64,000 bases of DNA from Loktanella sp. 3ANDIMAR09 (GCF_001420005.1 NZ_LJAK01000011.1:39019-103018); one strand, 5' to 3'. Numbered from the stretch's first letter, positions 1 through 10,888 are shown. A program made the numbers and translations. The notes: generated by a model not told the origin, from the letters alone.

Positions 1-236
1 TCGAAATGCGCACCGCCTCTGACACGCCCGACTATGCGGCGTCGCATGATGTAGTGTTCATCACCTTCAACGCGGGTCCGGCCGTCGACATCACCCTGCC
101 GGATTGCAGCACGGACAGTCCGTGGGAATTGATCCTGGATACGGCCAACCCAGAGGACGGCACCCAGTGCATCGCCACACGCACCATCCGTGTTGCAGCG
201 GATTCTGTCTGTGTCTTTGCTCGGACGACGGATTGA
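1..236 (+). CDS. glgX: Glycogen debranching enzyme GlgX, C-terminal end (partial)
   Basis: The reading frame is open at the left edge of the window and ends with TGA at 234-236. Only the last 76-78 residues are visible. They contain DVVFITFNAG, the beta-sandwich end of GH13-family isoamylase/debranching enzymes, followed by a typical final strand (WELILDTANPE). GlgX hydrolyses alpha-1,6 branches of phosphorylase-limit glycogen in the cytoplasm. The call rests on this short tail and on pgm starting 30 bp downstream, a normal glg operon partner. It could be another GH13 C-terminal domain, but the context makes GlgX the best reading. Confidence 0.7.
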   Translation, partial: EMRTASDTPDYAASHDVVFITFNAGPAVDITLPDCSTDSPWELILDTANPEDGTQCIATRTIRVAADSVCVFARTTD

Positions 237-253
237 TCTAGCTTCCTGTGTAA

Positions 254-1891
<1,638 letters not shown>

Positions 1892-1897
1892 CCACGC

Positions 1898-2713
1898 CTA
1901 GCCCTCAAACCGCTTGCGATAGGCGCGCGGGGTGCAGCCGATCCCCTTGCGAAATGCACGGGCAAAATGTGTGGGGTCCGAAAACCCCAGATCATAGGCG
2001 ATCACGGTGACCGGCTGGCGCGTATAGGCCAGCCGTTTGCACGCCAGTTCCAGCCGGTAGCCCATCACAGCCCCCATGACAGAGGTCTGGGCGCGGGCGC
2101 GCACGACCCTGTTCAGACTGGAGGTCGACGCGCCCAGACTGCGGGCGTAATCAGCAACACCCCATCCTTGGGTGGCGTGATTGCGCACGGCCACCTCGAA
2201 ACGTGTAAACAGATCCGCGGTGTTGCCCGGGGCTGGTGTTGCTTCGGCACATTCCCAGATCAACGCCGCGGCGAGCGCGCGCAAACTGGGATCACGGGGA
2301 CCATCCGCGTCCGCATGCCGGTCCTGCAGGATATCAATCAGCCCCGTGATGCGCGCGGTCGCCGCACGTTGCTGGACGCGGTCCACCTGCAGGGCGCTGT
2401 CGTCCAGCAGTGTCGTGGGAATGGACACGACGACCCCGACGGTCCCGGCAGCAAAGGTAAAGCCATGCACGGCATTCGGCGGCAGTACGACCACGACCGG
2501 TGGCGTCAGCCTGTCCGACCCATCCGCCAGATGCAGTTTCGCCTCGCCTTGCTGGACGTAGAGCACCTGCAAAAGACCGGGATGCCGGTGGCTGGCAATG
2601 CGCCAACCGTGCTGTGCGGCGCGGTCCACGATGGCCTCGACATGCAGAACGTCGGGGAAAATCGCACGCTCGCCAAACAATGCATAATCGGGCAGTTTGA
2701 TTGTATTGGTCAA
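1898..2713 (-). CDS. pobR: AraC-family regulator, probable PobR activator of pobA
   Basis: A 271-aa transcription factor with an N-terminal cupin-like effector domain (about residues 25-110, with HRHPGLLQVLY) and a C-terminal double helix-turn-helix of AraC/XylS type (about 185-268; the second helix-turn-helix carries the family signature GFSDPTHFARAFRK). It is divergent from the 4-hydroxybenzoate hydroxylase gene with only 75 bp between the start codons. This is the classic pobR/pobA arrangement, in which the regulator senses 4-hydroxybenzoate and activates pobA. The family is certain; the PobR name rests on the neighbour. The gene converges with pgm, with 6 bp between stop codons. Confidence 0.85.
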   Translation of the reverse strand: MTNTIKLPDYALFGERAIFPDVLHVEAIVDRAAQHGWRIASHRHPGLLQVLYVQQGEAKLHLADGSDRLTPPVVVVLPPNAVHGFTFAAGTVGVVVSIPTTLLDDSALQVDRVQQRAATARITGLIDILQDRHADADGPRDPSLRALAAALIWECAEATPAPGNTADLFTRFEVAVRNHATQGWGVADYARSLGASTSSLNRVVRARAQTSVMGAVMGYRLELACKRLAYTRQPVTVIAYDLGFSDPTHFARAFRKGIGCTPRAYRKRFEG

Positions 2714-2788
2714 GTATAAGCCCCGATTCTGCCAGATATGGCCGCTGCATGAACGTATTGTGCCAGCCAGTCAGGGGAGGTGTCTATC

Positions 2789-3958
2789 ATGCGCACGCAG
2801 GTTTGTATCATTGGTGGCGGGCCGTCCGGTCTGCTGTTGTCGCAACTGCTGGACCGGGCCGGGATCGATACTGTCGTGCTGGAACGGCGCAGCCGTGACT
2901 ATGTGCTGTCGCGCATCCGCGCAGGCGTGCTGGAATCCGGCACCGTCGGCATGTTGGAAAAGGCCGGGATCGCCACCCGCGCCCACGCCGAAGGGTTGCC
3001 CCACACCGGCACTTACCTTGCTGTGCAGAACACCGGATTTCGCATCGATTTCGACGCGCTGATCGGCAAACAGGTGCTGGTCTATGGCCAGACCGAAGTG
3101 ACACGCGACCTCTATGATGCCCGCGAAAAGGCGGGTGGAATCGTGATCCACGACCTTGACGGGGTCGAATTGCATGATCTTGATACCGACGCGCCCCATG
3201 TCACCTACGTCAAGGACGGCACGACACACCGGATCGATTGCGACTATGTTGCGGGATGCGACGGGTTTCACGGGCCCTCGCGGCAGGCCATCCCAAAGGA
3301 TGTTCTGACAGAATACGAACGGGTCTATCCCTTTGGCTGGCTGGGCGTCATGGCCGATCTGCCTCCTGTCAGTCACGAACTGATCTATGCCAACCATCCG
3401 CGCGGCTTTGCACTGGCCTCGATGCGCAGCCCGACGCGCAGCCGCTATTATATTCAGGCACCCGTCGATGACCCCTTGGACAAATGGACTGACGACGCGT
3501 TCTGGGATGAATTCCGCAGACGACTGCCGCACGATTCCGCCGAGGCGCTGATCACCGGGCCGACCATTGAAAAATCCATCGCGCCGCTGCGGTCCTATGT
3601 GGCTGACCCGATGAAATGGGGGCGACTGTTTCTGGTCGGGGACGCGGCCCATATCGTGCCCCCCACAGGGGCCAAGGGGCTGAATCTGGCCGTCTCCGAC
3701 GTGCACTATCTGTTCGAGGCGCTGACCAGTCACTACCGGGACGGGGACGACCACGGGATCGAGACCTATTCCCAGACCGCGCTCAAAAGGGTGTGGAACG
3801 CGATCCGGTTCAGCTGGTGGTTCACGACGACCATGCACCGTTTTCCCGGGCAGGAACCCTTTGATCAGGCGATCCAGGACAGCGAATTGCGGAACCTGCA
3901 GGCTTCGGTCAATGCGCAGACCGTGTTTTCCGAGAACTATGTCGGGATGCCTTATTAA
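2789..3958 (+). CDS. pobA: 4-hydroxybenzoate 3-monooxygenase
   Basis: Flavoprotein that hydroxylates 4-hydroxybenzoate to protocatechuate using NAD(P)H and O2, feeding the beta-ketoadipate pathway. Visible motifs are the FAD dinucleotide-binding GGGPSGLL at the N-terminus, the DG motif GCDGFHGPSR near residue 160, and the second FAD motif VGDAAHIVPPTGAKG near residue 285. The family trait RIRAGVLE follows the first motif. The ATG at 2789 is chosen because AGGGGAGG (2773-2780) lies 8 nt upstream; an in-frame GTG at 2780 would overlap that ribosome site. The resulting 389 aa matches the family length. Expression is probably controlled by the divergent AraC-family regulator. Confidence 0.95.
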   Translation: MRTQVCIIGGGPSGLLLSQLLDRAGIDTVVLERRSRDYVLSRIRAGVLESGTVGMLEKAGIATRAHAEGLPHTGTYLAVQNTGFRIDFDALIGKQVLVYGQTEVTRDLYDAREKAGGIVIHDLDGVELHDLDTDAPHVTYVKDGTTHRIDCDYVAGCDGFHGPSRQAIPKDVLTEYERVYPFGWLGVMADLPPVSHELIYANHPRGFALASMRSPTRSRYYIQAPVDDPLDKWTDDAFWDEFRRRLPHDSAEALITGPTIEKSIAPLRSYVADPMKWGRLFLVGDAAHIVPPTGAKGLNLAVSDVHYLFEALTSHYRDGDDHGIETYSQTALKRVWNAIRFSWWFTTTMHRFPGQEPFDQAIQDSELRNLQASVNAQTVFSENYVGMPY

Positions 3959-4045
3959 CCTCTGAATTGCCCGTATCGGATCACACTGTCGCCCCAGTCA
4001 CCGACCAGACATGTCCTCAGCCGCCGAAAGAATGAGGATTGCGCA

Positions 4046-4378
4046 ATGACACAGACGACAGTGAACCCCGTTTACATGGGTCGGATGCAGCAACGCTTTA
4101 TCCAGAACTATTATGCGCGGCACGATGCCCTCGAAGTGCTGTTCGAGGCCAAGGCCTATCGTGACGCATTGGCGATCCTGTCCGACGTTCACGGCTCTGC
4201 CGAGTCGCTGGGGCTGACGACATTAGGTCAGGCGGCCGCGCTGGTGCGTGATTTTCTGACCACCGAACTGAACACGGCCGAACCCTCGGACCGGATGATG
4301 CATACGGCGCTGAACGCCTATCTCGATGTGTCGATGGAGTTCTGCAACCCGACCGAACGGTTCCTCGCGACAGCCTAA
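4046..4378 (+). CDS. Small hypothetical protein with an Hpt-like histidine motif
   Basis: A 110-aa soluble protein with no signal peptide or membrane segment, preceded by a GAGGA-type ribosome site near 4033. It is predicted to be largely helical. The segment VHGSAESLG (around residues 49-57) resembles the phosphoacceptor helix of histidine phosphotransfer domains (H-x-x-K-G-S-x-x-x-G), but the lysine normally seen after the histidine is absent and no kinase or response regulator is adjacent. The similarity may be coincidental. The last 4 bp overlap the convergent membrane-protein gene. Function unknown. Confidence 0.7.
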   Translation: MTQTTVNPVYMGRMQQRFIQNYYARHDALEVLFEAKAYRDALAILSDVHGSAESLGLTTLGQAAALVRDFLTTELNTAEPSDRMMHTALNAYLDVSMEFCNPTERFLATA

Positions 4379-5145
4379 GAGTCGGTCACAAGCCGCCGGT
4401 AGAGATGCCACGACGCATGCCCCAGAACGGGCATCGTCACGAACAGGCCCAGAAAAACCGGCAGCGCCGATAGCAGGGTCACGACACCGATAAACGCGCC
4501 CCAGACCAGATAGGCCACCGGCTGTTCCAGAACGGCAGACAGCGACCGCAGCATCGCAGTTATGAAATCCACATCCCGGTCCAGCAGCATCGGCATCGCG
4601 TGCACACTCAGCGCAAGGACCAGCCCGGAAAACATCGCCCCAACCACCGTGCCGACCGCGATCATGGTCAAACCCGGGGGCGTCAGAAAAACGGCGAGTG
4701 ACGTCGAAATGTTCGTCATCGGCGCAAGTCCCAGAAACAGGGCAAAAATCATGTGTCCGATGAAAAACCAGAACAAGAAGATCACCACCACGATCGCGGC
4801 AAGCCAGGGTATCTGACCAATCCGGGCATTCCAGATCAGGCCAGCGACCTGCCGCAGGCCGGGTCGCACGCCGCGGCTGCGCTGTCTGCTGACCTCGTAA
4901 AATCCGACGGCAGCCAATGTACCCACCATCGGAAACCCCAGCACCGCCAGCACCAGCCAGAACGTCTGCCCGGTCATCACCGTGACGACCGCCATGCCCA
5001 GCCCGGCCAGAACAAAGACACAGGCGAGGCACAGGTCGATCCACAGGGCTGACCGAAAATCCTTCACGCCCAGCGCAAGGCTGGCCATGAAATCGGACCA
5101 GGTGACCGGTCGTATGGCGGGCGGTAACTTTGCATTCTGTGTCAT
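4375..5145 (-). CDS. DUF2189-type integral membrane protein
   Basis: A 256-aa protein with about six hydrophobic segments (roughly residues 35-58, 65-90, 108-140, 153-180, 195-225 and 225-245) and a short charged N-terminus. The pattern and the N-terminal phrase TWSDFMASLALG fit the DUF2189 family, inner-membrane proteins of unknown role that often sit near cytochrome oxidase genes in alphaproteobacteria. Here it is transcribed in the same direction as, and 57 bp downstream of, hemN, so it may share that FNR-linked transcript. No catalytic motif is visible. Confidence 0.75.
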   Translation of the reverse strand: MTQNAKLPPAIRPVTWSDFMASLALGVKDFRSALWIDLCLACVFVLAGLGMAVVTVMTGQTFWLVLAVLGFPMVGTLAAVGFYEVSRQRSRGVRPGLRQVAGLIWNARIGQIPWLAAIVVVIFLFWFFIGHMIFALFLGLAPMTNISTSLAVFLTPPGLTMIAVGTVVGAMFSGLVLALSVHAMPMLLDRDVDFITAMLRSLSAVLEQPVAYLVWGAFIGVVTLLSALPVFLGLFVTMPVLGHASWHLYRRLVTDS

Positions 5146-5202
5146 GCGGGTCTGTCCCCTGCGGGTGCGATCACGAAAGGCGGGGTGTCATCGTGCCCCC
5201 CG

Positions 5203-6558
5203 TCAGACGGCGACGGAATGCGCGACCAGATCGGCGCGGAACCCGTCGATGTCGTGGGCGATGATCCGCACCAGCATCCGTGCCTCTGGCCGCAGCGTGA
5301 CGACGTTGCAACGACGTTCCAGCACGTCTGGAAACCGTTTCATGAGCCCGGCGATATAGGTCTCGATCTGCGACCATCTGTCGGGGAAACTGGCGTGCAG
5401 CCTTTGCAGATCGATCCGGAACCGGCACATCAGGTCCTCGATCATCGTGGCGATCAGACGATCCCGGGGCGTCAGCGCAAACCCCTTGCTGCCTGCGAAC
5501 CCCGTCTCCTCGATCCGCCCGTGATAGGCCGAGGTGGCAACCGCATTCTGCACATAGCCCTGCGCAAACCGTGAAATCGCAGAGGCACCGAACCCGATCA
5601 GCGTGGGGCTGGCATCATCGGTATAGCCCTGAAAATTGCGCCGCAGCACGCCCGCCGCATCGGCCAATGCCAGCGGATCGTCGGGTCGTGCAAAATGGTC
5701 GATACCGATGGACTGGAACCCCATCTCCTCGAACCGGGTTCTGGCCTGTTCTGACAGCGACAGGCGCATCAACGGGTCCGGCAGATCAGCGGCCCGGATC
5801 ATCACCTGCCGCTTGGACATCCAGGGCACATGGGCATAGCCATAGATCGCAAGTCTGTCAGGTTCCAGCGACAGAACACGTTCGATCGTGTCGCCGAATG
5901 TCGCGGCAGTCTGATGTGGCAAGCCGTACAGCAGGTCCAGGTTCAGGCTGGGCACACCCGCATCACGCAGCCAGTCGACCACATCGCGCGTCTGGGCAAA
6001 GGATTGCTGCCGGCCAATGGCCCCCTGCACCACCGGGTCAAAATCCTGCACCCCGATGCTGGCACGGTTCAACCCATGATCCGACAACACGGCCAGCAGA
6101 TCGGGTGCTGCATCGGTCGGGTCGATCTCGACCGAAAACTCGAAATCTCCGGCAGGGGTGAATTCCCCGAACACCGCCGCCAGCAACCGTTTCATCAGGT
6201 GCGGCGACAGGATCGTCGGCGTCCCGCCCCCCAGATGCAGTCGCGACATGCGCACGCCGCCGGGCAAGGCAGCAGCAACGGTCCCGATTTCCCGGACCAG
6301 CTGCGTGATATAGCCCGCAACCGGGTCCAGCGTCTTGGTGCCCTGGGTCCGGCAGGCGCAGAACCAGCACAATCGCCTGCAAAACGGAATGTGGATGTAG
6401 ACCGAGATTTCGCTGCCATCGGGCACGGCTGACAGCCAGCCCCGCTGGGCCTGCAAACCCACGTCGGTTTGAAAATGGTTCGCCGGCGGATAGCTGGTGT
6501 AGCGCGGCACCTTGGCGTCGAACAAACCGTAACGGGTGAGGAGGTCTAGATTTTCCAT
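5203..6558 (-). CDS. hemN: Oxygen-independent coproporphyrinogen III oxidase
   Basis: Radical-SAM enzyme that decarboxylates coproporphyrinogen III to protoporphyrinogen IX without oxygen, keeping haem synthesis going at low O2. The radical-SAM cluster motif C-x3-C-x2-C is present in FCRRLCWFCACRT near residue 60, followed by GGGTPT near residue 112 and a HemN-type C-terminal domain. The start RYTSYPPANHF is characteristic of true HemN rather than HemW. The length (451 aa) is normal. It is divergent from fnrL and shares the FNR box at 6594-6607, whose centre is about 42 bp upstream of the ATG, consistent with activation under oxygen limitation. Confidence 0.95.
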   Translation of the reverse strand: MENLDLLTRYGLFDAKVPRYTSYPPANHFQTDVGLQAQRGWLSAVPDGSEISVYIHIPFCRRLCWFCACRTQGTKTLDPVAGYITQLVREIGTVAAALPGGVRMSRLHLGGGTPTILSPHLMKRLLAAVFGEFTPAGDFEFSVEIDPTDAAPDLLAVLSDHGLNRASIGVQDFDPVVQGAIGRQQSFAQTRDVVDWLRDAGVPSLNLDLLYGLPHQTAATFGDTIERVLSLEPDRLAIYGYAHVPWMSKRQVMIRAADLPDPLMRLSLSEQARTRFEEMGFQSIGIDHFARPDDPLALADAAGVLRRNFQGYTDDASPTLIGFGASAISRFAQGYVQNAVATSAYHGRIEETGFAGSKGFALTPRDRLIATMIEDLMCRFRIDLQRLHASFPDRWSQIETYIAGLMKRFPDVLERRCNVVTLRPEARMLVRIIAHDIDGFRADLVAHSVAV

Positions 6559-6593
6559 GGTTGAATGTCATAGGGTGGTCCCAGCCAAATTCT

Positions 6594-6607
6594 TTGATCC
6601 AGATCAA
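6594..6607. promoter_or_regulatory. FNR box between hemN and fnrL
   Basis: TTGATCCAGATCAA matches the FNR consensus TTGAT-N4-ATCAA perfectly and is fully palindromic in the conserved bases. It lies in the divergent hemN/fnrL intergenic region, 35 bp from the hemN ATG and only 4 bp from the preferred fnrL ATG at 6612. This suits class II activation of hemN. For fnrL it would sit on the core promoter or transcript start, suggesting autoregulation, most simply repression. Confidence 0.9.
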
Positions 6608-6611
6608 CCTG

Positions 6612-7346
6612 ATGCAAATTGCCCTGACCGCCGCAGTACGCTGCGCTGAATGCCCCATTCGTCACCGTGCCGTCTGCGCGCGCTGCGACGATGACGAGCT
6701 GTCGCAGCTGGAGGGCATGAAAACCTACAAGACGTTCAAGGCCGGGCAACCGATCCTGTGGCGTGGGGACGATCTGGTTTTTGTCGCGTCGGTCGTTCAG
6801 GGCGTCGCCGCATTGTCCAAGACACTGGAGGACGGGCGCACGCAAATGGTGGGCCTGCTGCTGCCGTCTGATTTCATCGGGCGCCCCGGGCGCGGACAGA
6901 TCGATTTCGATGTGACCGCGACCACCGATGTGACCCTGTGCTGTTTCGAACGGAAACCCTTCGAGAAACTGGTCGATGACACGCCGCATGTCGCACAGCG
7001 CCTGATGGAACTGGCGCTGGACGAGCTGGATGCCGCGCGGGACTGGATGCTGTTGCTGGGCCGCAAGACCGCACGTGAAAAAATCGCGACCTTTATCCAG
7101 ATGTTCGTCCGGCGCACCCATACGGATGAACAGGCTGCGGGCCCCGACCAGTTCAACATGCCGATGACCCGTGACCAGATCGCCAATTACCTCGGCCTGA
7201 CGCTGGAAACGGTCAGCCGCCAGTTCAACAGCCTGAAAAAAGAAGGCGTGATCTCTTTTGGGGATCGCAAGACGTTCACGGTCGTCGACATGGCGGCCCT
7301 GCACAATGCAACCGGCGACGATGCAGACGGCGGCATGATCGACTAA
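6612..7346 (+). CDS. fnrL: FNR-type oxygen-sensing regulator (FnrL)
   Basis: Crp/Fnr-family transcription factor, 244 aa from the ATG at 6612; an upstream in-frame TTG at 6561 would add 17 non-family residues. The N-terminal cysteine cluster CAECPIRHRAVCARC plus a central CC supply ligands for an oxygen-labile [4Fe-4S] cluster. A cyclic-nucleotide-type beta-roll follows, then a C-terminal helix-turn-helix with LTLETVSRQFNSLKK, where E-x2-S-R is the FNR recognition helix reading TTGAT half-sites. FNR boxes stand before itself, ccoN and ccoG, so it is the likely regulator of this whole microaerobic block. Confidence 0.93.
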   Translation: MQIALTAAVRCAECPIRHRAVCARCDDDELSQLEGMKTYKTFKAGQPILWRGDDLVFVASVVQGVAALSKTLEDGRTQMVGLLLPSDFIGRPGRGQIDFDVTATTDVTLCCFERKPFEKLVDDTPHVAQRLMELALDELDAARDWMLLLGRKTAREKIATFIQMFVRRTHTDEQAAGPDQFNMPMTRDQIANYLGLTLETVSRQFNSLKKEGVISFGDRKTFTVVDMAALHNATGDDADGGMID

Positions 7347-7361
7347 AGCTTTTCGCGGGTT

Positions 7362-7375
7362 TTGATCCAGATCAA
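7362..7375. promoter_or_regulatory. FNR box upstream of ccoNOQP
   Basis: TTGATCCAGATCAA, identical to the site before hemN/fnrL. Its centre is about 89 bp upstream of the ccoN ATG, so a class II promoter (-41.5) would start transcription near 7410 and leave a leader of roughly 48 nt. This indicates induction of the high-affinity oxidase at low oxygen. Confidence 0.9.
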
Positions 7376-7457
7376 GGAAACCCGCCACCACCTTGTCCAT
7401 ACCGACCTTGCGAAAACGGGCAGCTCTTGCGTGCTCGCATGATTGCAAGGGAACACA

Positions 7458-9059
7458 ATGGACTACGTCAAACTCATCATACTTGCGCTGATCACGCTTA
7501 TCGCCGCAATCGGCGCAAACTGGGCGCATGACCTGGCCTATCAGGTCCACGCCGTCCTGATCATGGTCATTGCCGCGGGCCTGTTCTTCTGGATCTTGCG
7601 CCAGACGGACGAACCCAAACCCGCGGTCGATATCCATCGCTATGCCGATGGCGTCATCCGTGCTGGGGTCATCGCGACGGCCTTTTGGGGGATTGCCGGT
7701 TTTCTGGTGGGCACGTTCATCGCATTCCAGCTGGCCTTTCCGGCGCTGAATTTTGACTGGGGCCAGCCGTTCACGAACTTTGGCCGCCTGCGTCCGCTGC
7801 ACACCAGTGCGGTGATTTTCGCATTCGGCGGAAACGCCCTGATCGCTACATCGTTCTACGTCGTGCAGCGCACCAGCGGCGCACGGCTATGGGGCGGCAA
7901 GGCGCATTGGTTCGTCTTTTGGGGCTATCAGCTGTTCATCGTTCTGGCCGCAACCGGCTATCTGCTGGGGGCCACGCAATCCAAGGAATACGCCGAACCC
8001 GAATGGTATGTGGACATCTGGCTGACGCTTGTCTGGCTGACCTACCTGGCCGTGTTCCTCGGCACGATCTTTCGCCGCAAGGAACGCCACATCTACGTGG
8101 CGAACTGGTTCTTTCTCGCCTTTATCATCACGGTCGCCATGCTGCACGTGGTGAACAACCTGTCCGTCCCGGTCAGTATCTGGGGCAGCAAATCCGTGCA
8201 GATCTTCAGCGGTGTGCAGGATGCGATGACCCAGTGGTGGTATGGCCACAACGCGGTCGGGTTCTTTTTGACGGCCGGTTTCCTGGGGATGATGTACTAC
8301 TTTGTGCCAAAGCAGGCGAACCGCCCCATCTATAGCTACAAGCTGTCGATCATCCACTTCTGGGCGCTGATCTTTCTCTACATCTGGGCCGGCCCGCACC
8401 ACCTGCACTACACGGCCCTTCCCGACTGGGCGTCGACGCTGGGCATGGTGTTCTCGATCGTTTTGTGGATGCCCAGCTGGGGCGGCATGATCAACGGCCT
8501 GATGACCCTGCAAGGGGCCTGGGACAAGCTGCGCACCGACCCGATCCTGCGGATGTTCGTCCTGAGCCTCGGGTTCTACGGGATGTCCACCTTCGAGGGT
8601 CCGATGATGTCGATCCGCGCGGTCAACAGCCTGTCGCATTACACCGACTGGACCATCGGCCACGTGCATTCGGGTGCCCTGGGCTGGAACGGCATGATCA
8701 CCTTTGCCTGCATCTATTTCCTCACGCCGCGCCTGTGGGGCCGCAAGGAAATGCATTCGATGTCGGCGATCAACTGGCACTTCTGGCTCGCGACGCTGGG
8801 CATCGTTCTCTACGCCGCATCCATGTGGATCTCTGGCATCATGGAAGGCCTGATGTGGCGCGAGGTCGATGACCAAGGGTTCCTGGTCAACAGCTTTGCC
8901 GACACGGTTTCCGCGAAATTCCCGATGTATGTGGTGCGTGGAATGGGCGGTGTGATGTTCCTCGCAGGGGCGCTGATCATGTGCTGGAACATGTGGATGA
9001 CCATCCGCGGGGCCGCACCGGCGCGGGCCGCCCTGCCCCAAGCAACCCCAGCGGAATAA
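7458..9059 (+). CDS. ccoN: cbb3-type cytochrome c oxidase subunit I
   Basis: Catalytic haem-copper subunit of the high-affinity terminal oxidase, in the inner membrane. About twelve transmembrane helices are apparent. Metal and haem ligands are recognisable: [14 protein letters not shown] (low-spin haem His), [11 protein letters not shown] (CuB/active-site His), GPHHLHY (CuB His-His) and [12 protein letters not shown] (haem ligands). The ATG at 7458 follows AAGGGAA; an in-frame TTG at 7443 lies within that ribosome-binding region and is rejected. Length 533 aa. First gene of ccoNOQP, driven from the FNR box at 7362. Confidence 0.97.
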   Translation: MDYVKLIILALITLIAAIGANWAHDLAYQVHAVLIMVIAAGLFFWILRQTDEPKPAVDIHRYADGVIRAGVIATAFWGIAGFLVGTFIAFQLAFPALNFDWGQPFTNFGRLRPLHTSAVIFAFGGNALIATSFYVVQRTSGARLWGGKAHWFVFWGYQLFIVLAATGYLLGATQSKEYAEPEWYVDIWLTLVWLTYLAVFLGTIFRRKERHIYVANWFFLAFIITVAMLHVVNNLSVPVSIWGSKSVQIFSGVQDAMTQWWYGHNAVGFFLTAGFLGMMYYFVPKQANRPIYSYKLSIIHFWALIFLYIWAGPHHLHYTALPDWASTLGMVFSIVLWMPSWGGMINGLMTLQGAWDKLRTDPILRMFVLSLGFYGMSTFEGPMMSIRAVNSLSHYTDWTIGHVHSGALGWNGMITFACIYFLTPRLWGRKEMHSMSAINWHFWLATLGIVLYAASMWISGIMEGLMWREVDDQGFLVNSFADTVSAKFPMYVVRGMGGVMFLAGALIMCWNMWMTIRGAAPARAALPQATPAE

Positions 9060-9069
9060 GGAAAAAAAC

Positions 9070-9795
9070 ATGGGAATCCTGGACAAACACGCCATCCTAG
9101 AACGCAGCCCGACGCTACTGCTGGTCAGTTCGCTGCTTGTGGTGACCGTCGGCGGCATCGTGGAAATCGCACCGCTGTTCTGGCTGGAAAACACTATCGA
9201 AGAGGTCGAGGGGATGCGTCCCTATGCGCCGCTCGAACTGGCGGGCCGCGACATCTACATCCGCGAGGGATGCTATGTCTGCCACAGCCAGATGATCCGC
9301 CCGATGCGTGACGAGGTCGAACGCTACGGCCACTATTCGCTGGCCGCGGAATCGATGTACGACCACCCGTTCCAATGGGGATCGAAACGCACCGGACCGG
9401 ACCTCGCCCGTGTCGGCGGGCGCTATTCGGACGACTGGCACGTGGCCCACCTGAAGGACCCGCAGTCCGTCGTCCCCGAAAGCGTGATGCCAAAATACGC
9501 GTTCCTGTCGGAAACTGCGATCAGCGGGGAATACATCGAGGACCTGTTGCGCACCCACCGTTTCGTGGGCGTGCCCTATACCGACGATCAGATCGCCCAT
9601 GCCAGCGCGGATTTTCGCGTGCAGGCCGATCCGGACGGTGACTGGGACGCGCTGGTCGAACGCTATCCCGGTGCGGTCGTGTCCAACTTTGACGGACAGT
9701 CCGCCCTGACCGAAATGGATGCGCTGATCGCGTATCTGCAAATGCTGGGCACATTGGTCGATTTCTCGACCTTTACCCCCGATGCCAGCCGATAG
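9070..9795 (+). CDS. ccoO: cbb3-type cytochrome c oxidase subunit II (monohaem cytochrome c)
   Basis: Membrane-anchored c-type cytochrome, 241 aa, passing electrons to CcoN. It has one N-terminal transmembrane anchor (about residues 14-40) and a periplasmic domain with a single haem c motif CYVCH near residue 73, followed by the family-typical [16 protein letters not shown] methionine axial ligand is expected in the [10 protein letters not shown] region. It begins 10 bp after ccoN with an AAGGAA ribosome site. Confidence 0.96.
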   Translation: MGILDKHAILERSPTLLLVSSLLVVTVGGIVEIAPLFWLENTIEEVEGMRPYAPLELAGRDIYIREGCYVCHSQMIRPMRDEVERYGHYSLAAESMYDHPFQWGSKRTGPDLARVGGRYSDDWHVAHLKDPQSVVPESVMPKYAFLSETAISGEYIEDLLRTHRFVGVPYTDDQIAHASADFRVQADPDGDWDALVERYPGAVVSNFDGQSALTEMDALIAYLQMLGTLVDFSTFTPDASR

Positions 9796-9804
9796 GAGGC
9801 CGCG

Positions 9805-10032
9805 ATGGACACTTATTCTTTCTTGCGCGAACTGGCGGACAGCTGGGTGCTGCTGGCCATGTTTGCCTTTTTTGCAGGGGCGGCCGTCTGGGCCTTTTGG
9901 CCCGGACTCAGCCACGCCCGCGAGGACGCCAGCATGATCCCCTTTCGCAATGATACGCCGGAAAAATCCTGCACGAATGACTGCGCAGCCTGCAAATGCG
10001 GCCACGAATGGAAGGACAAATTCCATGACTGA
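9805..10032 (+). CDS. ccoQ: cbb3-type oxidase small subunit CcoQ
   Basis: A 75-aa protein with one transmembrane helix (about residues 15-33) and a short soluble tail, as expected for CcoQ, which stabilises the CcoNOP complex. It lies between ccoO and ccoP and overlaps ccoP by 8 bp. The tail ends in a cysteine-rich stretch, CTNDCAACKCG, longer than the usual CcoQ tail. The cysteine arrangement could bind metal or form disulfides, but this is only an observation. Confidence 0.88.
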   Translation: MDTYSFLRELADSWVLLAMFAFFAGAAVWAFWPGLSHAREDASMIPFRNDTPEKSCTNDCAACKCGHEWKDKFHD

Positions 10033-10888
10033 CGAACAGATCGACCATGAAACCGGCGTCGGGACAACCGGCCACGAATGGGACGGGATCAAGGAGCTGA
10101 ACAACCCGCTGCCGCGGTGGTGGCTGTGGACGTTTTACGCCTGTATCGTCTGGGGGGTCGGCTATACGATCGCCTATCCCGCATGGCCGATGATCTCGGG
10201 TGCGACGTCAGGTGTTCTGGGTTTCGCCACCCGCACCGAGGTGGCGCAGGACATCGCCGTCCACGAGGCAGAGAATGCCGATCTGGTCGCTGCCTTGAAT
10301 GCCGCTGACCTGACCGAACTGCCCCCGACGGATGACCTGCACCGCTATGCGGTCGCACGCGGCGGGGCCGTGTTCCGCGCCCAGTGCAGCCAGTGTCACG
10401 GCCAGGGTGCGGCCGGCACGACCGGATTCCCCAACCTGCTGGACAACGACTGGCTGTGGGGCGGTGATCAAGAGGCGATCGCCTATTCTATCCGTCACGG
10501 TATCCGCAACGACACCGACTGGGACGCGCGGTATTCGCAGATGCCCGCCTATGGCGAGATTTTCGATGATGACGAAATCGCCGCGGTGGTCGAATACGTC
10601 ACCAGCCTTGGCAACAGCGATTTTGACGCATCGCTCGCGCAGGCCGGTGAGGGTCTGTTCATGGACAATTGCGCTGCATGCCACGGCAACGACGCAGGCG
10701 GCAACCGTGATCTGGGTGCGCCAAACCTAGCGGATGCGATCTGGCTTTATGGTGGGGACCGCGCGGCACTGACCGAAACGGTGACCAACGCGCGTTTCGG
10801 CGTCATGCCCGCCTGGGGCCAACGCCTGAGCGAAGAAGACGTGCGCGCCGTTGCTGTCTACGTGCATGCCCTGGGAGGCGGAGAGTAG
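10025..10888 (+). CDS. ccoP: cbb3-type cytochrome c oxidase subunit III (dihaem cytochrome c)
   Basis: Dihaem electron-entry subunit, 287 aa. It has an N-terminal cytoplasmic stretch with HEWDGIKELNNPLPRWW (a CcoP signature), a transmembrane helix at about residues 35-58, then two periplasmic cytochrome c domains with CSQCH near residue 122 and CAACH near residue 217. The start at 10025 is the only ATG that puts the signature at its usual position. A GC-rich hairpin at 10919-10958 closes the operon. Confidence 0.96.
   Translation: MTDEQIDHETGVGTTGHEWDGIKELNNPLPRWWLWTFYACIVWGVGYTIAYPAWPMISGATSGVLGFATRTEVAQDIAVHEAENADLVAALNAADLTELPPTDDLHRYAVARGGAVFRAQCSQCHGQGAAGTTGFPNLLDNDWLWGGDQEAIAYSIRHGIRNDTDWDARYSQMPAYGEIFDDDEIAAVVEYVTSLGNSDFDASLAQAGEGLFMDNCAACHGNDAGGNRDLGAPNLADAIWLYGGDRAALTETVTNARFGVMPAWGQRLSEEDVRAVAVYVHALGGGE

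Noticed and set aside
1967..2719. A 250-aa plus-strand frame across pobR
   Set aside because: It is antisense to the AraC-family gene, shows no domain, and reflects high-GC codon structure.
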